From Nemertoderma westbladi (taxonomy: Eukaryota > Xenacoelomorpha > Nemertodermatida > Nemertodermatidae): 35,395 nt of DNA. The notes under the pieces were generated by a model, which worked only from the letters and a program-made list of their open reading frames with translations, was not told the DNA's origin and did not search any database. Below are positions 29,926 to 35,395 of this stretch, one piece after another. The first letter of the stretch is position 1. Every line of letters starts with the position of its first letter. The translations under genes and the position numbers were made by a program. Location of the stretch: NCBI GenBank assembly GCA_032718475.1, contig JAUCBJ010001527.1, forward strand, positions 1 to 35,395. Reading direction: 5' to 3'.

Positions 29926-30797
29926 TGCCGTCGTTGCAAAACTGTGCCTGTGCCCAACAAAAGTTACAATAATATGCAACCACTCATTCCTGCATTCACC
30001 CAAAACACCAATAATAAATTATAAAATTACCTACTGTATCTCATACAACATTCTGTTTGTTTGTTTGATCATTCCAAATTGAGTTTGTTTTAATTCCGAA
30101 TTTCCCGCTGGAGACAATTAAAATATAGATATTATTATCTGATCGTCTCGGCAAATGAACAATCTTGATTTATTACCAATTAAGGGAAAGGAACGTTAAT
30201 GACACGCTGTTGTAACGAGTAATTATTTGAATCATTCAATATAGGTCCGGGCCGGGCCTATCCGGAAAAAAAAACGAGAACAATAAACAAAAGTCAGTAG
30301 AGGGACTGGGGGTCATTCTTCGCGTCAGAAGCGGGTAAAAATCCCAAAAGTGGGTAAAAAACGTAAGGCAATTGGACAATATTGGGGTTAAACGGGGCTA
30401 GAACATGATGATACTCATTAGTCGTTTAGGCCCACTTCATGGTACTCAGTGGTACACAGTGTATTGAATAAAGAGCAGGGTAGTGAGTGGAGCTCAGAAC
30501 ATTCTAAGATGTGATTGGTGGTTTAGCCCCAGGCATTTCTAAATACAGTAGGAAACACAATTGGTCATTTGTCCCCAGTGAAGGAAACGTGCCTGGTTAA
30601 TTCCTGTGAACAGGGCCGGACGTCCAGTGAATCCCCCCCCCCCCCCCCCCCCCCCCCTTGCGCGGAATGTCCCCCACCCCCTCTCTATGGACTTACAGTA
30701 TAATAATACTGTACTGTAGTAGGCCTAGCGTACCATGCAGCACTTTAACTTGGATTTATTGGTTTATATTTTTGGTTAGGGTTACAGTAGTTGGTTA
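29926..30797. other. Non-coding stretch with a poly-C run
   Basis: No supported gene. A run of about 20 or more C lies near 30636-30657 and could be a sequencing-sensitive homopolymer. Confidence 0.5.
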
Positions 30798-30984
30798 GGC
30801 TCAAACCCTACGTAAATCTGTCATGTAACCCTATGACATGAGGATCTAATCTAAGAAATTTTGTGGAATTTTGAATTTTGGACCCTGGAATGTCCGAAAT
30901 TCCACAAAATGTCTTAGATTAGAGCCTCATGACTTATGGGTTAGGGTTACCCCTACATGACAATTTTACTTTGGGTTTTGGGCC
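30798..30984. repeat. Inverted repeat (palindrome), arms about 75-90 bp
   Basis: The left arm (30798-30872) and right arm (30895-30984) are reverse complements with scattered mismatches and a small insertion. The core, TCTAATCTAAGAAATTTTGT against ACAAAATGTCTTAGATTAGA, is nearly perfect. The spacer is about 22 bases. It is probably a small foldback or MITE-type element. Confidence 0.75.
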
Positions 30985-32904
30985 AGCCGCCATATTCACT
31001 TTAAATTAGAGTTTCGGACCGTCTCTCTCGAAATCTGGGGTGAAAATGCTCTGCGGGGCATATGTCGCTAGGCGAAAATTCCCGGGGAGGCATTCCGAGT
31101 GGGGGTTATTTACACCGAGTTAACCATATTGAGGCCCCTAGACTATTCTCTGCTGTAGACTCCCGCCCCTAGGTAGTTCTCAAATTTTGACGAAAATTGC
31201 TAAGTTTCTTCGGGATTACGTATTGCATTTTTTAGGCTTTGATTACAATTCTCACCATAATTGTATTACTGTATAAAATGGTTTGGCCAGAAGGTTACAA
31301 CAGGATGCAAACGCCATCAAAGCGAGTGAAAATTAAAAAATTTTATTTAAACTTTTTAGATACAAAACGAAAGTTTGGTGCCGGGTGGGGCCTTTTAAGG
31401 CAAAATTTCTCATCCACTCATCGGTTATTTTAAAATTTGGTGTCGCCTTAAGCCAGGGCCCCTAGGATGAAGCCTTTAAGCCTACTTGTAGGCATTAAAA
31501 CGGCCCAGCCTGTGAATAGCTGATATTGTAACGTAAGTATTGTTTATGTTTATGTGCTACTGTAGTTAGTGAAAAACGAAGATGTAATGTTAAAGCACAG
31601 CGTTGAAAGCGCCCCCCCCCCCCCCCCGCCCTCACCCCCGCCCCCGCCCGGTATCTGAAAATACGAGGCCCTATACATTTTATTAATTCAAATTACAGAA
31701 GGCTCCTAGCTGCCTAGTATATTAAATATCAATATTAAATGAAGATACTGTAAATAATATAATGCGTGCCTGTTCCTCTAAATATGGGTTATGATTTTTA
31801 ATTTTTATACGTACGGGTTTTAGTGTAGAAGCATGAGAATTACCCCAGGAGTAGAATGCAATACAGTAGATAGGGGTGAACAAGTGAAAAGTATAGTTGG
31901 CTGAGAATACGAAGTGGAAAGTCATGATGTAGTTTGGAGAATATTCCAGAATTTCTAGAGATTTTAGATATAATAATGCTTGAAGTGAGAATGCCAGTTG
32001 GCTCTACTAGTAGTAGTTGGTAGTTGGTAGCTAGTAGTTGGTTCTACTACCGGTTTAATACTGTAGGGGATTGGTTAATTAGTATGGGGTTGGAATTAGT
32101 ATCTTGGGTAGTTGGAATATATAGCGTATTCAGTCTAAGATAGGTTGAGAGATTGTCTGCTAGCCAATCAGCAATCTTAGAGAGTTCAGCATTAGATATG
32201 GAGATGAGCGAACGAGTCAAGGATAGGTTTAGCAATGTGTAATGTAATGTAAAATTATTAAGATTAGATTAAACTAAGTACTATAAATCATATACTATAA
32301 AATTATATCTACTAACACCGTTCCAATAATAGTTTCTAAATGTCGTTCAATTTTATTTTAGCGAGTGAATTGTGGTACCGCGCGTACAGGTGTTTTTTTT
32401 ATTGCGTAAAGCGTCCACACGCTAAATGGGATATTTATGTTAAAATAAAACAACTCCCATCGTGCTACGCGAAGGGCTAAGAATGTGTATTGTGTATTCA
32501 GACATTAGGCGCTTATAAAATACTAAATTTGGCGGCGAATTCATTATTTCCGCTCCATTTGCTATAGAGTTGGATCATCCTTAGTCCTGTTTAATTACTT
32601 AATAAAATACTAAATTTATGTTAATTTTTAATTAAATTTCAATAATTTTCCATTTTTTTTAACCAAACAGATATTTTGGACAACCCTTAAGTGCTTATGC
32701 CTAGGCAGTCCTTATCTAGTACTATATTAGAAATTTTTCTTACATGTTTTATTTGCATATTATTTTACTCAGTAGGTATATATTGTGTATATTTTTCTTT
32801 TATTGGCTAATAGTGTAATAACGAACCTGCCTATTAATAGGCCAGGGTAGTTCTTGTCAAGAGTTGAGCCGTTCAAAAACACGATGTGGTTATGTATATA
32901 CACC
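30985..32904. other. Non-coding stretch
   Basis: About 1.9 kb without a supported gene. There is a poly-C/CCCCCGC tract at about 31612-31648. Short frames at 31239, 31722 and 32047 show no motif. Confidence 0.5.
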
Positions 32905-33330
32905 ATGAACCGTAATATAGTGTCATTTTCTGATGACACGGACCTACCCCCCCCCCCCCCCCAAATTTTTATACAAATCTTTATCATATTGCTTGAAATT
33001 TGAAACACAACTTGTTCCACTCAACGTGGTTGTTACCATGAAGCCGGCATTTTCGATTTCGCCTTTAAATTTTTTAATAAGGGTTTTAAAAAATGTCTTT
33101 TGCAAAATCGCACCCTCCGTATCGTGGCCATTCTTTACATTAGTCGTAATTTCATATCATTGGAAAGCTTGCGTTTAGTTGCAAGGATTCAAAATATGTA
33201 GCAATATCAGATTTTCGTTAAGAAACAGCTGAGATATAGGTTTTCAAATATTGTAAGAATTATTGTTAGCTGAAGGCCATTTTTATTCTATTTAATAAAT
33301 AAACAAAATTCTAAAACATGTTATTTATTT
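32905..33330. mobile_element. Second copy of the foldback family (one arm)
   Basis: It matches the left arm of 3241-4180 in order: AATATAGTGTC, a poly-C run followed by CAAATTTTTATAC, CTTGAAATTTGAAACA, TTGGAAAGC, GCAAGGATTC.AAATATGTA, AGCTGAGATAT, and TTTTTATTCTATTTAATAAA. The opposing arm is absent or was lost. The homopolymer tract is therefore part of the family. Confidence 0.75.
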
Positions 33331-33675
33331 TATGAGTTGGTGGGCAACAGCGGTATTCCAATCCAATATCTCTATTTTTTTTGTTTTTTTTTTGTTTTTC
33401 TCACTGTCGCCGGTGTATGCGATAGTGAAAGTTCTTCATATGAATAATCCCCGTGTAGACTGTGGATTAAGGGATTGGCTTATTCTTTTAAATGACTATG
33501 TACAGTCCATATTAGGGTAGGCCTACAGTCAAGGATTACTACTTAATAGTATATAAAGTACTATACAGTAAACAATACAGTACACCCATACCCAATATTA
33601 TGTGACGATTTTTATAATGTTTTAGACCAAACCGTTCGGTTCACATTCGTTTAAACATCTCGCTTGTTGTACTTT
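33331..33675. other. Non-coding stretch, 3' flank of the membrane-protein gene
   Basis: It contains T-rich runs near 33370-33398 and nothing else I can support. The 3' UTR of the minus-strand gene should lie here. Confidence 0.4.
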
Positions 33676-34594
33676 TCAAGTTTCTTTGTTGATTATCACA
33701 CGCCGCCCCTCTACGATGTGTCTCCATAACAATAAAACCGCCTTCACGAGAGCTGCTACACTCGATAGTGAGAGTAGAACGATTGTAAATATTGTGTTTC
33801 TTGCACCATCTTCATAATTCTTAGCCAAACTTCCTATTAAAGCGACAACCAGGACGATGTAAGGTGTGAATGTGTACCGGGTGTACTGGTCTAGGAAAAA
33901 CCAATCGGCAACTAAAAACACGGCAATCACCGCTGTGAGGATGCTGAGGCTGGTGGTTGAAGCGTCCTGTTGGCTGAAGTGTGCGGACCGATAAGTAAGA
34001 ACCATGGCGAAATTCAGAAGCGTAGCAATAGTGCACCAGGTCGCGTATATACTTAATCCATTTTGAACCAAGAACCTTGTCAACCAGACATCTTTTTCTC
34101 GCCCTTGCTGGATCAGGATATCCATTCCTTTATGCAGACTTCTATACGAGAAGAACAAGCTGAAATATAAGGATGCAGTAACCAGGAAAAGTAAAGCAAA
34201 GGCTATCTCCAACATTTCTTTTTCAAAAGATTTCAGCCATCCACAGTTAAATACAAGGTTGAGAATGTAGCTGACAAGATAAGGTACTGGAAGCAGCACA
34301 GGGTACGTGTAAGCTGGTCCCTGTTCCGTCTTACGAAAGAGATTGACTACCGCGTATACAATCCAAAGAGCCTGCCAAGTGTAGATGACGCCCCAGATAC
34401 TGAATGTCTATCCTGCAGGGGTTATCTCAAGGTAATATTTGTCTGATATTTCGCCAATGTCCGATGCGAAACCATTGAACACTATAGTCGCAACAAAGAA
34501 ACACGGAACAAGCAACGTCAGAACCAGCAAGATGGTGTTATGCCCCAATTTCTCGTAATATTGTCGCAGCGGCATAATAATGGCATTAACAGTA
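33676..34594 (-). pseudogene. TspO/MBR-like tryptophan-rich membrane protein, interrupted by one stop
   Basis: From an ATG at 34575-34573 (MPLRQYYEKLGHN) the frame reads 299 codons to TGA at 33678-33676, broken only by TAG at 34410-34408 (codon 56). The stop lies in EITPAG*TFSIWGVIYTW, a motif of the TspO/MBR-like 'tryptophan-rich sensory protein' family, where an aromatic residue usually follows the Gly. Later motifs are SYILNLVFNCGWL, NGLSIYATWCTIATLLNFAM and VADWFF, spread over about seven hydrophobic segments. TSPO proteins bind porphyrin and sterol ligands in mitochondrial or bacterial membranes. The role of this longer metazoan branch is unknown to me. An AG dinucleotide before GATATACT (about 34595) could be a splice acceptor, so an upstream exon is possible. 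With a single lesion it may be a recent null allele or a read error and not an old pseudogene. Confidence 0.75.
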
Positions 34595-35395
34595 TATCCT
34601 GTCCTTTGTGGGAGAAAATGATAATCAATAACATTTATAAAACATCATCACAAGCAATCGACTTTCAAAACTTTAGAAGAGAAGCCCCATGAATTCGGGA
34701 TTCTACAATTTTAGTCTATGAAAGTGATCAGATATTTATATTTATTTAATTGACGGATCGCCGTATTGAAAGGCAATGTCGCTCATTTTATTTCATTGTT
34801 CCAGATTGGAATGTAAATGTTTGCCAACTCTCAATGTTATCAGCCAATCACACTGTTGCCAATATACTATACCGGTACAGTTGTGCTAACCTACACCGTG
34901 TGTAAATATTGGGGGGGGGGGGGGGGGGAGCAATAACTAAGGATGAGATATACCAAAATAATATGACGTGATGGCGTGTGGTTAAAGACAATTGGGAGTA
35001 TATGACTTAAGAGACAATGGCACCAAAAATGTGAACTCAAATCAATATACAGTACGTGGAATGAACATAACTAAACCATGTAAGTACTATCCTGATCAAG
35101 GTGGCTTAGTTAGTTATTGTGGGGCGAGCGACGAAAGTAAGCGGGCTTAGCATACGGGTACCACTATCTCAATCGGTGTGTCTGTAGATCTGTCGTTCTG
35201 TAGATCTGTGTCTTTTAAACGTTAATAACTCGGCTAATCCTCGATAAAATCTAACCAAACTTAGTACACATGTTGTTTGGCAAAAGTTTAGAAATTTTCC
35301 AAGTTGAATTTCCGTGTGGCCTTCGAGAAGCGGAGATAAAAGCAGTTAATCAACTAATAAAATTAGTTAATTAAGTTCATTACGGTGAAACACCA
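34595..35395. other. Right-edge non-coding stretch
   Basis: Upstream flank of the membrane-protein gene. It contains a poly-G run of about 18 bases at 34911-34928, and I see no supported gene or repeat. Confidence 0.45.

Noticed and set aside
1-35395. CRISPR arrays, bacterial operons or prophage
   Set aside because: The content is clearly eukaryotic; the tandem arrays have no spacer structure.

Overview
This window reads as AT-rich nuclear DNA of an invertebrate animal, probably marine. It has one spliceosomal gene cut by the left edge, one membrane-protein gene near the right edge, and between them about 33 kb made almost entirely of mobile elements and repeats. Nothing looks bacterial. Ty3/gypsy, BEL/Pao, non-LTR (LINE) and tRNA-derived repeats together point to a metazoan. 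I cannot name the phylum from sequence alone.

Layout. Positions 1-261 (minus) hold the N-terminus of U1-70K (snrnp70). Positions 262-5887 hold non-coding repeats: a G-rich tract, a LINE 3' fragment (1910-2462), a 0.94-kb foldback element (3241-4180) and a 71-bp minisatellite carrying TGACGTCA. Positions 5888-10423 are a complete Ty3/gypsy element on the minus strand, with two 172-bp LTRs that I find identical, a 4-bp target duplication, a tRNA-Leu primer site and a polypurine tract. Its gag is broken and its RT active site is altered. A 30-bp minisatellite abuts it (10436-10815).

Positions 11552-17732 hold a rearranged BEL/Pao element on the plus strand. Gag carries two frame breaks, the gag C-terminus, protease and start of RT are missing, and the rest of pol is intact from RT to integrase. 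No LTR pair was found. From 19355 to 23596 there is a three-ORF module of about 1,420 codons that I do not recognise. It is long, well conserved as open frame, and preceded by a strong nested RNA hairpin. Its last ORF has three zinc-knuckle-like motifs and a very basic tail, as in a nucleocapsid protein. This is the best candidate for an undescribed system.

Positions 23597-27280 are AT-rich and non-coding. Positions 27280-29335 hold a decayed LINE reverse transcriptase on the minus strand, followed by a tRNA-like SINE, palindromes and a second copy of the foldback family. Positions 33676-34594 (minus) encode a TspO/MBR-like multipass membrane protein interrupted by one in-frame TAG.

The two host genes are unrelated. 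The mobile elements are independent insertions, except that the unknown module may belong to the BEL element, since it lies in the position where some LTR elements carry a third gene after pol.
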